Position numbers and translations under genes: made by a program
Assembly: GCF_016865425.1 (NCBI RefSeq)
Contig: NZ_AP023355.1
Location: 7,004,198 to 7,068,197, forward strand
Source of the DNA: Actinocatenispora thailandica
Lineage (GTDB): Bacteria > Actinomycetota > Actinomycetes > Mycobacteriales > Micromonosporaceae
DNA length: 64,000 bases
Direction: 5' to 3'
Notes under the pieces: generated by a model
Told to the model about the DNA's origin: nothing
Seen by the model: the letters and a program-made list of their open reading frames with translations, nothing else
Databases searched by the model: none
In this document: positions 8,068-16,893 of the stretch, in pieces
Position numbering within the stretch: position 1 is the stretch's first letter
How the letters are laid out: each line of letters begins with the position of its first letter

Positions 8068-9105
8068 TCAGCGCACCGCCAGAGCGTCCGGGTTGGCCAG
8101 CGCCGGCGGCGTCTCACCCCGCAGGTACGCGCCGACCGCGGTCGCCGCGAGCCGCGCGGCGCGCTGCGCCGTCTGTACGGTGGCGCCCGCCAGGTGCGGG
8201 GTGAGCGCCGTGTGCGGCGCGGTCAGCAGCGGCGCGGCCGGGTCGACCGGCTCGGTCTCGTACACGTCGAAGGCGGCGGCGCCGAGCTGCCCGGAGTTCA
8301 GCGCGTCGACCACGGCCGGGTAGTCGACGAGCCCACCGCGGGCGGTGTTGACCAGCGTCGCGCCGCGCGGCATCGCGGCGAGCTCGGCGGCACCGATCAT
8401 GCCGCGGGTCTCGTCGCTGAGCCGGGCGTGCAGGCTGACCACGGTGGATCGGGCGAGCAGTTCGGGCAGCGGGGTGGAGGTCACCCCCGCGTCGGCCGGC
8501 AGGTACGGGTCGTGCACCAGGACCTCGGCGTCGAACGCGGCGAGGATGCGGGCGACCCGGCGACCGATCGCGCCGTACCCGACCAGGCCGACGGTGGCGC
8601 CGGCAAGCTCGCTGCCGCACTCGGTCAGCGCGTACAGGTCGCTGCGCCACTCCCCCGCCTGTACCGACCGGTGCCGCTGCGGGATGCCGCGCAGCGCGGC
8701 GAGCAGCAGCGCGACGGTGTGTTCGGCGGCGGCGACCGCGTTGCGGCCCGGGGTGGTGCACACCGCGACGCCGCGTGCGGTGGCCGCCGGCACGTTGATG
8801 TTCACCGGTCCGCCGCGGCAACACACGATGAGCTTCAGCGCGTCCGACGCGGCCAGTACCCGCTCGGTGAACGGCGCCATCTGGGTCACCGCGACCCGGG
8901 CGCCGGCGAGCGCGGCGATCAGCGCGTCCTCGTCCCCGGACGCCTCGTCGACCTCGGCGACCGGACCGTACGGGGTGTACGGCCAGGGCAGCGTCAGCGT
9001 CGTCGCCGACAGCGTGTCGGCGCCCAGTTCCGCGTCCAACGCCTCGCGGATCAGCGCGCCGGTGACGAAGTGGTCGCCGGCGACGAGGACCTGGGTCCGG
9101 GCCAC
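8068..9105 (-). CDS. D-isomer-specific 2-hydroxyacid dehydrogenase
   Basis: A 345-residue NAD-dependent dehydrogenase. The Rossmann motif VGLVGYGAIGRRVA is central and is followed by the conserved LLARSTVVSLHARLSDETRGMI and LVNTARGGLVD segments. The catalytic Arg/Glu/His set is suggested by NTARGG, the YETEP region and HLAGAT. Family members oxidise or reduce 2-hydroxy acids such as phosphoglycerate, erythronate or lactate. It is the last gene of a four-gene operon headed by an FGGY kinase and starts 33 nt after the DeoR gene stop. This suggests it acts on a phosphorylated sugar acid or polyol made by that kinase. The exact substrate cannot be read from sequence. Confidence 0.8.
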   Translation of the reverse strand: MARTQVLVAGDHFVTGALIREALDAELGADTLSATTLTLPWPYTPYGPVAEVDEASGDEDALIAALAGARVAVTQMAPFTERVLAASDALKLIVCCRGGPVNINVPAATARGVAVCTTPGRNAVAAAEHTVALLLAALRGIPQRHRSVQAGEWRSDLYALTECGSELAGATVGLVGYGAIGRRVARILAAFDAEVLVHDPYLPADAGVTSTPLPELLARSTVVSLHARLSDETRGMIGAAELAAMPRGATLVNTARGGLVDYPAVVDALNSGQLGAAAFDVYETEPVDPAAPLLTAPHTALTPHLAGATVQTAQRAARLAATAVGAYLRGETPPALANPDALAVR

Positions 9106-9138
9106 GGGTGCTCCTCTCGGCTGCGCCGGGCGCAGCGG

Positions 9139-9924
9139 TCAGTCGGCCAGCTCGTAGCGGGCGCCATGCTCGGTGAGGTCGGCGAGTTCGCTCTCGGTGG
9201 CCTGGGCATCGGTGATGATGCGGTCGAAATCGGTGACGTGCGCGTGCCGGTGCAGCGCGACCCGGCGCAGCTTGGTGTGGTCGACCATCAGGATGCTGCG
9301 CTGCGCGGAGCGCATCATGGCCCGCTTGACCAGCACGATCTCCTGCTCCTGGTGGTACGCGAACTCCCCGGAGACGGCGGAGGTGGAGGTGAACAGCAGG
9401 TCGACCCGGATCGCCTCGATGGCCTCGATGCACGGCACCCCGAGGAACGAGTCGTGCGTCGGGTAGTACTCGCCGCCGAGCGCCATCAGCCGTATCCCCG
9501 GCACCGCGGACAGCAGCTTGATGGTTTCCAGGAAGTTGGTCACCACGGTCAGCGGCGTGATGTCGGTGAGCAGCTTCGCCAGTTCCAGCGTGGTGGTGGA
9601 GTCGTCCAGCATGATCGCCATGCCGGGCTCGATCAGCTCCCGTGCCCGCCGGGCGATGGCCTGCTTCTCCGCGGTGGCGGAACGCATCCGGTAGGCGACG
9701 TTGGACTCGAACACGCTGGACGGTTGGGAGCTGACCCCGCCGCGGTACTTGCGCACCACGCCCTGGCGTTCCAGCTCGTCCAGGTCGCGGTGGATGGTCA
9801 TCAGGCTGACGTGGAACATCTCGGCCAGGTCGGCGGCGGCGACGGAGCCGTGCTGGAGCACGTGCTCGGCGATCTCCGCCTGCCGCTGCGCGGGCCGGTT
9901 CCGCTCGGTCGATGAGCTGTCCAT
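9139..9924 (-). CDS. DeoR-family transcriptional regulator
   Basis: A 261-residue regulator. The N-terminal winged helix-turn-helix (RQAEIAEHVLQHGSVAAADLAEMFHVS...IHRDLDELERQG) is typical of DeoR. The C-terminal sensor has the DeoRC signature regions LDDSTTTLELAKLL, VVTNFLETI, SAVSGEFAYHQEQE and LMVDHTK, which bind a phosphorylated sugar. ATG 9924 has GAGAGGC upstream and lies 12 nt after the phosphatase stop. As the third gene of the operon, it probably represses the operon from the TGTTAACTTAACA palindrome at the head of the kinase gene and is released by the pathway intermediate. Confidence 0.88.
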   Translation of the reverse strand: MDSSSTERNRPAQRQAEIAEHVLQHGSVAAADLAEMFHVSLMTIHRDLDELERQGVVRKYRGGVSSQPSSVFESNVAYRMRSATAEKQAIARRARELIEPGMAIMLDDSTTTLELAKLLTDITPLTVVTNFLETIKLLSAVPGIRLMALGGEYYPTHDSFLGVPCIEAIEAIRVDLLFTSTSAVSGEFAYHQEQEIVLVKRAMMRSAQRSILMVDHTKLRRVALHRHAHVTDFDRIITDAQATESELADLTEHGARYELAD

Positions 9925-9936
9925 GTATGCCTCTCG

Positions 9937-10572
9937 CTACCGGGTGGTGGGCGGTTCGGGTGTCGGCGGCACGTTGAACGCCGCCAGAGCCATATTTCCC
10001 GGCCGTACCAGAAACGTCGTCAGCGAGGTGGGTACCAGGTCGGGCAGCAGCGCGCGGTAGCGCGACAGCGAGCCGCCCATCAGGTCGGTGACCAGCAGCC
10101 GGATCAGCGTCGAGTGCGCCACGACCAGGATCCGGCCACCCGGGTCGGCGGTGACCACGTCGGCCAGTGCGGCGCGCGCCCGGCGTACCGCGTCGGCCGG
10201 GTGCTCGCCGCCCGGGAAGTGGTGACCGACCGGGTCCCGCTCGAACCCCCGGACCGCGTCCGGGTGGCTGTCCCGCAGCTCGGCGAGGGTGTGCCCCTCG
10301 GCGACACCGAAGTGCAGCTCGCGCAGCCGCGGCTCGACCGTCGGGGTCAGCCCGGTCGCCGCGGTGACCGGCGCCGCGGTGAGCCGGGTGCGGCGCAGGT
10401 CGGTGCAGTAGAGCGAGGTCAGGCCGGCGGTGCGGGCCCACTCGCCGAGCCGCGCGGCCTGCCCGACGCCGACCTCGTCGATGCCGACGTCGCTGCTCCC
10501 GCAGTACCGGTTGGGCGAGTGCCACGGGGTCCGCCCGTGCCGCGCCAACACCACCGTGGTGCGTTCACTCAC
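9937..10572 (-). CDS. Histidine phosphatase (phosphoglycerate mutase-like)
   Basis: A 211-residue branch-1 histidine phosphatase. The catalytic RHG appears as VVLARHGRTPWH near residue 7-18, the Glu region is RELHFGVAEGH, and the second His is in VVAHSTLIRLL. Such enzymes hydrolyse small phosphate esters through a phospho-His intermediate. GTG 10572 is chosen because it puts RHG at the usual distance from the N-terminus. Its start overlaps the kinase stop by 8 bp (GTGAGTGA), indicating translational coupling. In a kinase operon it may remove a phosphorylated intermediate or a toxic side product. Confidence 0.85.
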   Translation of the reverse strand: MSERTTVVLARHGRTPWHSPNRYCGSSDVGIDEVGVGQAARLGEWARTAGLTSLYCTDLRRTRLTAAPVTAATGLTPTVEPRLRELHFGVAEGHTLAELRDSHPDAVRGFERDPVGHHFPGGEHPADAVRRARAALADVVTADPGGRILVVAHSTLIRLLVTDLMGGSLSRYRALLPDLVPTSLTTFLVRPGNMALAAFNVPPTPEPPTTR

Positions 10573-12172
10573 CGGCGTCCCTCCCCCGTCGCAACGCCCG
10601 CGCGGCACCAGGCCGCGCGCTGCGCACGCTCGTTCCTGCCGGCCCTGGGGCGGGTACCGGTGTCTCGGTGGTCGCGGCGGCGAGCAGCTCGGCGCCGATC
10701 GAGCCGCGCCGGTGCAGCTCGGCGACGAACGCGCGGTACGGCTCGGTGAACCGTTCCGGGCCGCCCGGCCGCGGCTCGACCTCGACGTACGGCCGGGCCA
10801 TCCGGGCCGCGGTCGCGGCGACCGAGCCGGTACCGGCGGCGGCCAGGACGGCCATCCCGACGGCGGGTTCCGCGTCCCGCGGGACGCGCAGCGGCCGGCC
10901 GAGGATGTCCGCCCGCAGCTGGCACCAGTACCGGCTGCGCGCGCCGCCGCCGGTCAGGGTGACCGGCCCGTCGGTGCGGGCACCGAGGCTGCGCAGGTAG
11001 GCGTAGCAGAGCCGCTCGACGTAGCCGACGCCCTGCAGCAGGGCGGCGTACCCGTCCGCGTCGTCGGCGAGGCGGCCGACGACGAACGGCTCGGCGGCCG
11101 GATCGACGAACGGAAAGCGCTCTCCCGGGGTGGCGACCGGGTAGCGCAGCGCGCCGGCCGGCTCGTACCGGGCGGCCCGCCGGGCCAGCGCGTCCAGCTC
11201 GGCGGCGCCGAGGCCCGGGTACGCCGCCGCGACCGCGCCGGCACCGGAACTCGACGCGCCGCCGGGTAGCCAGCCGCCGTCCGGGTGCCGGTGCGAGTAG
11301 ACCGCGCCGCCCGGGTCGGTGAGCCGCTCCGCGGTGACGCCCTTGAGCACCAGCGTGGTGCCGAGGATCGCGTTCCACGAGCCCTCGGTGAGCGCGCCGG
11401 CGGCGAGCTGCGCGGCGCAGCCATCGGTCATCCCGGCCCGGACCGGCAGGCCGACCGGCAGCCCGGTCGCGTCCGCCGCGGCGCGGTCGACGGCGCCGAG
11501 CCGGGTGCCGGGGCGTACCACCGCGGGCAGCAGGTCGGCGGGCACGCCGAGCCGGCCCAGCACCCCGGTCGGCCAGTGCTCGGCGTCCAGGTCGTACCCG
11601 GTCTTGAGGGCGTGGCTGTGGTCGGTGGCGACCGGCCCGCCGGTGAGCCGGGCGGCGAGGTGGTCGGCCTGGTGTACCAGCCGGAGCCGGCCGGCGGCGG
11701 CGTCGGCGCGCAGCGTGGCGTCCCGCCGCAGCAGCCAGACCAGCTTGGGCAGCGCCCAGCTGCGCTGCATCGCGTAGCCGAGGCGGTCCCACAGGCCGGC
11801 GCCGGCGGCGAGCACGTCGGGCACTTCGGCGCCGGCCCGGCCGTCGTCGTACATCAGGCCGGGGGTGCGCGGGGTGCCGTCCGGGTCGGCGAGCAGGAAG
11901 GTGCCGGAGGTGGCGTCGAGGGCGAGGCCGCCGATCCGGGTCGCGGCGCCGGCCGGCAGCGCGCCGACCGCCTGCCGGCTCGCCCGGCGGAACGCCTGCC
12001 ACCACTGCTCGGGGTCCTGCTCGTGCCGGTCGCCGGCGCGGGTCGAGGTCAGTGGTGCGCTGCCGGTGCCGCGGGTCGCGCCGGTCTCGTCGACGATCGT
12101 GACGCGGACGCTCTGCGTGCCGACATCGGCGCCGGCCCAGAGCTGGTCCGGGCTCGGCTGAGTTTCCGCCAT
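10565..12172 (-). CDS. FGGY-family carbohydrate kinase
   Basis: A 535-residue sugar kinase with the two-domain FGGY layout. The N-terminal phosphate-1 motif is GADVGTQSVRVTIVDETG, the middle region has DATSGTFLLAD and MTDGCAAQLAAGA, the adenosine side has LTGGGARSRYWCQLRADILGRPL, and the C-terminus has AVGMAVLAAAGTG. These enzymes phosphorylate pentoses, polyols or related sugars with ATP in the cytoplasm. The exact sugar is not determinable, although the GTQS start resembles xylulo/ribulokinase relatives. It is the first gene of the operon with phosphatase, DeoR regulator and dehydrogenase, and a palindromic site lies about 40 bp upstream of its start. No transporter is linked. Confidence 0.88.
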   Translation of the reverse strand: MAETQPSPDQLWAGADVGTQSVRVTIVDETGATRGTGSAPLTSTRAGDRHEQDPEQWWQAFRRASRQAVGALPAGAATRIGGLALDATSGTFLLADPDGTPRTPGLMYDDGRAGAEVPDVLAAGAGLWDRLGYAMQRSWALPKLVWLLRRDATLRADAAAGRLRLVHQADHLAARLTGGPVATDHSHALKTGYDLDAEHWPTGVLGRLGVPADLLPAVVRPGTRLGAVDRAAADATGLPVGLPVRAGMTDGCAAQLAAGALTEGSWNAILGTTLVLKGVTAERLTDPGGAVYSHRHPDGGWLPGGASSSGAGAVAAAYPGLGAAELDALARRAARYEPAGALRYPVATPGERFPFVDPAAEPFVVGRLADDADGYAALLQGVGYVERLCYAYLRSLGARTDGPVTLTGGGARSRYWCQLRADILGRPLRVPRDAEPAVGMAVLAAAGTGSVAATAARMARPYVEVEPRPGGPERFTEPYRAFVAELHRRGSIGAELLAAATTETPVPAPGPAGTSVRSARPGAARALRRGRDAGE

Positions 12173-12213
12173 CAGTTGGTGCCTTCTGGCTCGACCTACG
12201 CTGCGATTATCGA

Positions 12214-12226
12214 TGTTAACTTAACA
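12214..12226. promoter_or_regulatory. Operator-like palindrome TGTTAACTTAACA at the kinase operon
   Basis: A perfect 13-bp palindrome in a short AT-rich patch (about 12205-12245), between the divergent FGGY kinase and phosphoesterase genes. It lies where the kinase promoter should be: read on the minus strand it overlaps a TATGTT hexamer. This is the obvious candidate site for the DeoR protein encoded in the same operon. Confidence 0.55.
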
Positions 12227-12332
12227 TAGAAAACTGTAAACAACGCGAGAACATATGGGGCATCCAACATCGCCGTCTGCCGGCAGCGAAGTTGCTTGGC
12301 GCTCCTGCTCGCCGCGCCATAGCGTTTCTGAT

Positions 12333-13079
12333 ATGAAGATCGCCGTCCTGGCCGACATCCACGGCCACCTGCCCGCGCTCGACGCGGTCCTCGCCGACGT
12401 CGAGGCCGCCGGTGTCGACGCCATCGTCCTCAACGGCGACATCGCCACCGGCCCGATGCCCGCCGAGACGCTCGACCGGCTGCTCGCCCTCGGCGACCGG
12501 GCGATCTGGGTTCGGGGCAACGCCGAGCGCGAGCTCGTCGAGGAGTACGACGGCCGGCTGCCGGCCGACCTGCCGGACCTCGTCACGCTGCCCACCCGGT
12601 ACGCGGCGAGCCGGCTCACCCGGGCGCACCGCGACCTGCTGGCCGACCTGCCGCTGACCGTCACGCTCGACGTGGACGGGCTCGGCCCGACCCTGTTCTG
12701 TCACGCCACCGGCCGCAGCGACGTCGAGATGGTGCTCGTCGACTCGCCGATCGAGCGGTACCGGCAAGCGTTTGCCGGCAGCGACGAGCGCACTGTCGTG
12801 CTGGGCCACACGCACATGCCGTTCGACCGGCTGGCCGACCGTCGCCGGTTCGTCAACCCCGGCAGCGTCGGCATGCCGTACGGCGAGCCCGGGGCACACT
12901 GGGCGCTGCTCGGGCCGCACGTCACGCTCCGGCGCACCGGATACGACCTGGCCGCGGCGGCCGACACGCTCCGCGCCGCCGCCCCCGGCTACCCGGACAT
13001 CGACGAGTTCGTCGCGGACAACGTCCGCACCGTCCCGTCCGACGCCGAGGCGCTCGCCGCCTTCACCCCCCAGGACTGA
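12333..13079 (+). CDS. Metallophosphoesterase (YfcE/DNA-repair-exonuclease fold)
   Basis: A 248-residue calcineurin-like phosphoesterase. All metal-binding motifs are visible: DIHGH near residue 8, NGDIATG near 36, GNAE near 66, CHATG near 128 and GHTHMPF near 160, then NPGSVG. These bind two metal ions and cleave phosphomono- or diesters. ATG 12333 gives the canonical MKIAVLADIHGH start, and TAGCGT at 12320-12325 lies 7 nt upstream, a leaderless-type promoter. It is divergent from the kinase operon. The physiological substrate is unknown. Confidence 0.87.
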   Translation: MKIAVLADIHGHLPALDAVLADVEAAGVDAIVLNGDIATGPMPAETLDRLLALGDRAIWVRGNAERELVEEYDGRLPADLPDLVTLPTRYAASRLTRAHRDLLADLPLTVTLDVDGLGPTLFCHATGRSDVEMVLVDSPIERYRQAFAGSDERTVVLGHTHMPFDRLADRRRFVNPGSVGMPYGEPGAHWALLGPHVTLRRTGYDLAAAADTLRAAAPGYPDIDEFVADNVRTVPSDAEALAAFTPQD

Positions 13080-13088
13080 CCCGGCCGG

Positions 13089-13116
13089 CGGCCGGCACCG
13101 GCGGGCGTGCCGGCCG
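13089..13116. terminator. Terminator between convergent genes
   Basis: Inverted repeat CGGCCGGCAC / GTGCCGGCCG with an 8-nt loop, just after the phosphoesterase stop and before the stop of the convergent VWA lipoprotein gene. Confidence 0.6.
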
Positions 13117-13155
13117 CTCGACCCGCTCGATGCCGGCGGCCGCCGGCCAGCGGGG

Positions 13156-14640
13156 TCAGTTCTTCAGCTTCGCCGCGGTCCGGATCAGCGTCGCCAGCTC
13201 GCGCAGCTGGGCATCCTCGGTCGCGTCCGCGGCGGCGTCCACCGCCGCGGCCAGCGTCGCCGGCCGCACGTCCGTCGCGTACCGGTCGCCGCGCAGCCAC
13301 TCGGCGAACGCCGCCACCGCCCGGTCCGCCCGCAGCCGCGGCGCCGCGTCCGCCAGCGCACCGTCCAGATCCGACACCGAGACGGTACGGGCCGCCTCCC
13401 TCGCCTCGTCCGACTCCGGGTCCTGCCAGCGGACCCGCGCCGTCGCCACCCGGCCGGACGCCTTCGCCGTCAACGTCACCTCGTACAGCGCGGTCACGCT
13501 GTGGCCGGGACCGACCCAGCCGCCGTCCACCGAGTCGTTGCGGAAGTCGTCGGCCGCCAGCCGGCGGTCGTCGAACCCGATCAGGCGGTAGCTGCGTACC
13601 TGCGCCGGGTCGAACTCCACCTGCGCCTTCGCCGCCCGCGCCCGTACCGACAGGTTCGCCGTCAGCTCGGTGCCGAACGTCCGGCGTGCGTCGGCCCGGT
13701 CCCCGACGTACACGGCCATGCCGTGCCCGTGGTCGGCCAGCTGCTCCATCAGCGCGTCCCCGTAGTCGCCGCCCACGCCGACACACAGCAACGTGATCCC
13801 GCGCCCGGCCTGCTCCGACACCTTGTCGAGGATCGTCTTCGAGTCGGTGTCGCCCTGGTTCGCCAGCCCGTCGGACAGCAGGATCACCCGGTTCGTCGCG
13901 CCCTTCCGGTACCCGTCGCGGGCCACCCGGTAGGCCGTCTCCACGCCGTCGCCCAAATTCGTACTGCTGGACGCGGACAGGTCGTCGATCGCGCCGTCCA
14001 GCGCGTCCCGGTTCCGTACCGAGGTCAGCCCGCGCAGCACCCGCGACCGGTCGGCGTACGCGACGATCGCCACCCGGTCGGACGGCCGCAGCTGCCGGAT
14101 CAGGGTGTGCAGCGCGTCCTTGACCAGGTCCAGCTTCGCCGCGTCGGCCATCGAGCCGGACGTGTCGATGGCGAACGTCAACGCCACGTCCCGGCGCGCC
14201 GCCGCGTCCTCCCCGCGGGTCTGCAACCCCACCCGCATGAGCCGAGTGTCCGAATCCGGCAACCTCGCGCCGTCCGCAGTCACGGTGAACCCCGACCCGG
14301 CCGGCTGCGGGTAGTCCTGCCGGAAGGCGTTGACGAACTCCTCCGGCCGCACCGTCGACGGGTCCGGCAGGCTGCCCGCCTTCAGCTGTTGGCGCGCGTG
14401 CGAGTAGGACGCCGTGTCCACGTCCAGCGCGAACGTCGACCTGGGTGTGGAACGCGCGTCCACCGGCGGCGCGTCGCCGGGCCGGCCGGTACCCGTCGTC
14501 TCCGGGGTCGCGCCGGCCGCCTTCCGCGGCGCGGCATCGGCACCCGACGAGGACTGGTTTCGCCCGGGGCCGCCGCATCCGGCGACGAGCGCCAACCCGG
14601 CCAGCGCCGCCACGACCGTGACGCTACGTACGATTCGCAT
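13156..14640 (-). CDS. von Willebrand factor A domain lipoprotein (YfbK-like)
   Basis: A 494-residue lipoprotein. The signal peptide ends at the lipobox LVAGC (Cys about 21). A domain before the VWA part (residues about 75-150) contains FALDVDTASYSHARQQL and FRQDYPQP. The VWA domain follows at about residue 170-340 with a complete MIDAS (FAIDTSGSM, later SASSSTNLGDGV and LLSDGLANQGDT). The C-terminal region (VRWQDPESDEAREAARTVSVSD...) matches the DUF3520-type tail of YfbK proteins. It is probably an extracellular lipid-anchored adhesion or complex-assembly factor, metal dependent. ATG 14640 is followed at once by the signal peptide. It is divergent from polX. Confidence 0.82.
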   Translation of the reverse strand: MRIVRSVTVVAALAGLALVAGCGGPGRNQSSSGADAAPRKAAGATPETTGTGRPGDAPPVDARSTPRSTFALDVDTASYSHARQQLKAGSLPDPSTVRPEEFVNAFRQDYPQPAGSGFTVTADGARLPDSDTRLMRVGLQTRGEDAAARRDVALTFAIDTSGSMADAAKLDLVKDALHTLIRQLRPSDRVAIVAYADRSRVLRGLTSVRNRDALDGAIDDLSASSSTNLGDGVETAYRVARDGYRKGATNRVILLSDGLANQGDTDSKTILDKVSEQAGRGITLLCVGVGGDYGDALMEQLADHGHGMAVYVGDRADARRTFGTELTANLSVRARAAKAQVEFDPAQVRSYRLIGFDDRRLAADDFRNDSVDGGWVGPGHSVTALYEVTLTAKASGRVATARVRWQDPESDEAREAARTVSVSDLDGALADAAPRLRADRAVAAFAEWLRGDRYATDVRPATLAAAVDAAADATEDAQLRELATLIRTAAKLKN

Positions 14641-14828
14641 CGGAACCTCCCTCACGTCGTTGTTGGTCAGACGCGGAGGCTCGGGAGCCGGATCCGGGCG
14701 TGGCCGAGTCGTGTCCGCACCGTGTCGCGGCCGTGCCGGCACAGCGGGTCACCGTTTGGTGTGCGGTGGCCGGCCAAGATCCGTTTCACGGCGGGTCGGA
14801 CCCGGGCTCGACTCGTAGAGTTGATCGC

Positions 14829-16625
14829 ATGGTGCGGGCGAACGAGCGGGTCGCCGGCCTCCTTGCGGAGTACGCCGAACTGCTGGCCATGACCGGGGGC
14901 GACCGGTTCAAGATCCGGTCGTACGAGAAGGCTGCCCGCGGCGTCGGCGGCTACGCCACCGACCTCGCCACCCTGGACGAACCCGGCATCCGCAAGATCC
15001 CCAACGTCGGCGCGTCGATCGCCGGCAAGGTCCACCAGGCGGTCCAGACCGGGACGTTTCCGCAGCTGGAAGAGCTGCGCGGGCAGATACCGGCCGGCGT
15101 GCTGACGTTGATGCGCATCCCCAACCTCGGCCCGGCGAAGGCCCTCGCCGTCTACCGGGAACTCGGCATCGCCGACATCGACGCGCTGCTCGCCGCCGTG
15201 GAGAACGGCGACCTGCGACAGCTCAAGGGGTTCGGCCCGCGCACCGAGGAGGTCATCCGTACCGGCATCGAACTGGTCCGCGGTGGCGCCGGCCGGGTGC
15301 TGATGGCCACCGCGCTCGACCTCGCCGAGTCGATCGTCGACCGGCTCGCACCACTCGCCGACCGCTGCACCTACGCCGGTTCGCTGCGGCGCGGCAAGGA
15401 GACCGTCGGCGACATCGACATCCTCGCCGCGGCGGCCGACTCCGGACCGCTGATGGCGGCGTTCGTCGCGCTGCCCGAGGCGGACACGGTGCTGGTCCGC
15501 GGCGACACCAAGACCTCCATCCGGACCGCCCTGCACCCGGCCGCCGCGCTGCCCGCCGCCGGTACGGCCGGCGCCGGTACGGACGCCGACCACGAATCCG
15601 CCACCCCGATGGGTGGGCTGCAGATCGACCTTCGGGTCGTGCCGCAGGAGGTGTGGGGTGCCGCGCTGCAGTACTTCACCGGCTCCCGGGAACACAACGT
15701 GCGGGTCCGCGAGCTTGCCGTGCACGCCGGCCTGAAGCTCTCCGAGTACGGGCTGTTCGACGCCGCGACCGACGAGCTGATCGTCGCCGGCACCGAGCAG
15801 GAGGTGTACGAGCGGCTGGGCCTGCGGTGGATCCCGCCCACCCTGCGCGAGGACCTCGGCGAGGTCGCCGCCGCCCGCGCCGGCGAGCTACCCGAGCTGG
15901 TCACCGTCGAGGCGCTGCGCGGTGACCTGCACACCCACACCGACCTCACCGACGGCGTCGCCACCCTCGACGAGATGCTCGCCGCCGCCGCCGAACGCGG
16001 GTACGACTACTACGCGGTCACCGACCACGCGCCCGAGCTGTTCATGCAGCGGATGACGCTGGAGAAGGCGCTCGCCCAGCGCGAGCGGTTGGCCGAGCGG
16101 CGCGCCAGGTACCCGGGGATGCGGCTGTTGCACGGTACCGAGCTGAACATCGCGCCGGACGGCTCGGTCGACTGGCCGGAGGACGTGCTCGCCGAGTTCG
16201 ACCTGTGCGTGGCGAGCGTGCACAGCCACTTCACGCTGCCGGCCGCCGAGCAGACCCGCCGGCTCGTCCGGGCCTGCGAGAACCCGTACGTGCAGATCAT
16301 CGGGCACCCGACCGGCCGGCTGATCGGCCGCCGGGAACCGATCGACCTGGACCTGCCGGCGGTGTTCGAGGCGGCGGCCGCGACCGGTACCGCGCTGGAG
16401 ATCAACGGCGGGCCGGACCGGCTGGACCTGCGCGACGAGCACATCCGCTGGGCCGCCGAGCGGGGTGTCACGTTCGCCGTCTCCTCCGACGCGCACGCCG
16501 TCCCGCAACTGGACTTCGTCCGGTACGCCACGCTGACCGCGCAACGCGGCTGGCTGACCCCGGACCAGGTGCTCAACTGCTGGCCGTACGAGCGGCTGCT
16601 GGAGTTCCTCACCCGGCCGAGGTAA
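14829..16625 (+). CDS. polX: PolX-family DNA polymerase / PHP phosphoesterase
   Basis: A 598-residue protein of bacterial PolX type. The N-terminal helix-hairpin-helix region (RFKIRSYEKAARGV, LMRIPNLGPAKALAVY) binds DNA. The polymerase nucleotidyltransferase core has GSLRRGKETVGDIDILAA, supplying metal-binding Asp residues, and a third Asp in QIDLRVV. The C-terminal PHP domain has DLHTHTDLTDG, TDHAP, HGTELNI, SVHSHF, HPTGR and SSDAHA, the metal ligands for 3'-5' exonuclease or AP-endonuclease activity. Its role is gap filling in base-excision repair. ATG 14829 lies 7 nt after TAGAGT (14816-14821), so leaderless transcription is likely. Confidence 0.93.
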   Translation: MVRANERVAGLLAEYAELLAMTGGDRFKIRSYEKAARGVGGYATDLATLDEPGIRKIPNVGASIAGKVHQAVQTGTFPQLEELRGQIPAGVLTLMRIPNLGPAKALAVYRELGIADIDALLAAVENGDLRQLKGFGPRTEEVIRTGIELVRGGAGRVLMATALDLAESIVDRLAPLADRCTYAGSLRRGKETVGDIDILAAAADSGPLMAAFVALPEADTVLVRGDTKTSIRTALHPAAALPAAGTAGAGTDADHESATPMGGLQIDLRVVPQEVWGAALQYFTGSREHNVRVRELAVHAGLKLSEYGLFDAATDELIVAGTEQEVYERLGLRWIPPTLREDLGEVAAARAGELPELVTVEALRGDLHTHTDLTDGVATLDEMLAAAAERGYDYYAVTDHAPELFMQRMTLEKALAQRERLAERRARYPGMRLLHGTELNIAPDGSVDWPEDVLAEFDLCVASVHSHFTLPAAEQTRRLVRACENPYVQIIGHPTGRLIGRREPIDLDLPAVFEAAAATGTALEINGGPDRLDLRDEHIRWAAERGVTFAVSSDAHAVPQLDFVRYATLTAQRGWLTPDQVLNCWPYERLLEFLTRPR

Positions 16626-16689
16626 CCGGAAGTTTTCCTCCTCCACACCTTGTTCACGGAGTTTCCCCAGCTCACACTGCTGTGGCGAG

Positions 16690-16766
16690 TTATCCCCAGT
16701 AGTTATCCCCACCCTGTGCACAGCCTTGTGCACAGGCGTCGGCGGGTTGTCCACAGGTTGTCCCCC
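16690..16766 (+). promoter_or_regulatory. Cluster of DnaA-box-like 9-mers upstream of dnaB
   Basis: Within 77 bp there are TTATCCCCA (16690-16698), TTATCCCCA (16703-16711), CTGTGCACA (16714-16722), TTGTGCACA (16726-16734), TTGTCCACA (16747-16755) and TTGTCCCCC (16758-16766), all in one orientation. TTGTCCACA matches the actinobacterial DnaA-box consensus exactly; the others differ by one to three bases. The cluster fills the polX-dnaB gap. It could be a DnaA titration or regulatory site for dnaB, or part of an origin-proximal region. Confidence 0.6.
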
Positions 16767-16893
16767 GCTCCGTCCACCGGTCGATTTGGCCCCGACCCGT
16801 ACCGCTCTCTAACCTCGCCTGGCGACCAGCGCGTCGCCGGCAAGAATGTCGGCGCCGTGTGGTTCGCTGCGGGGGTACAGCCAGGGGGGCGCC

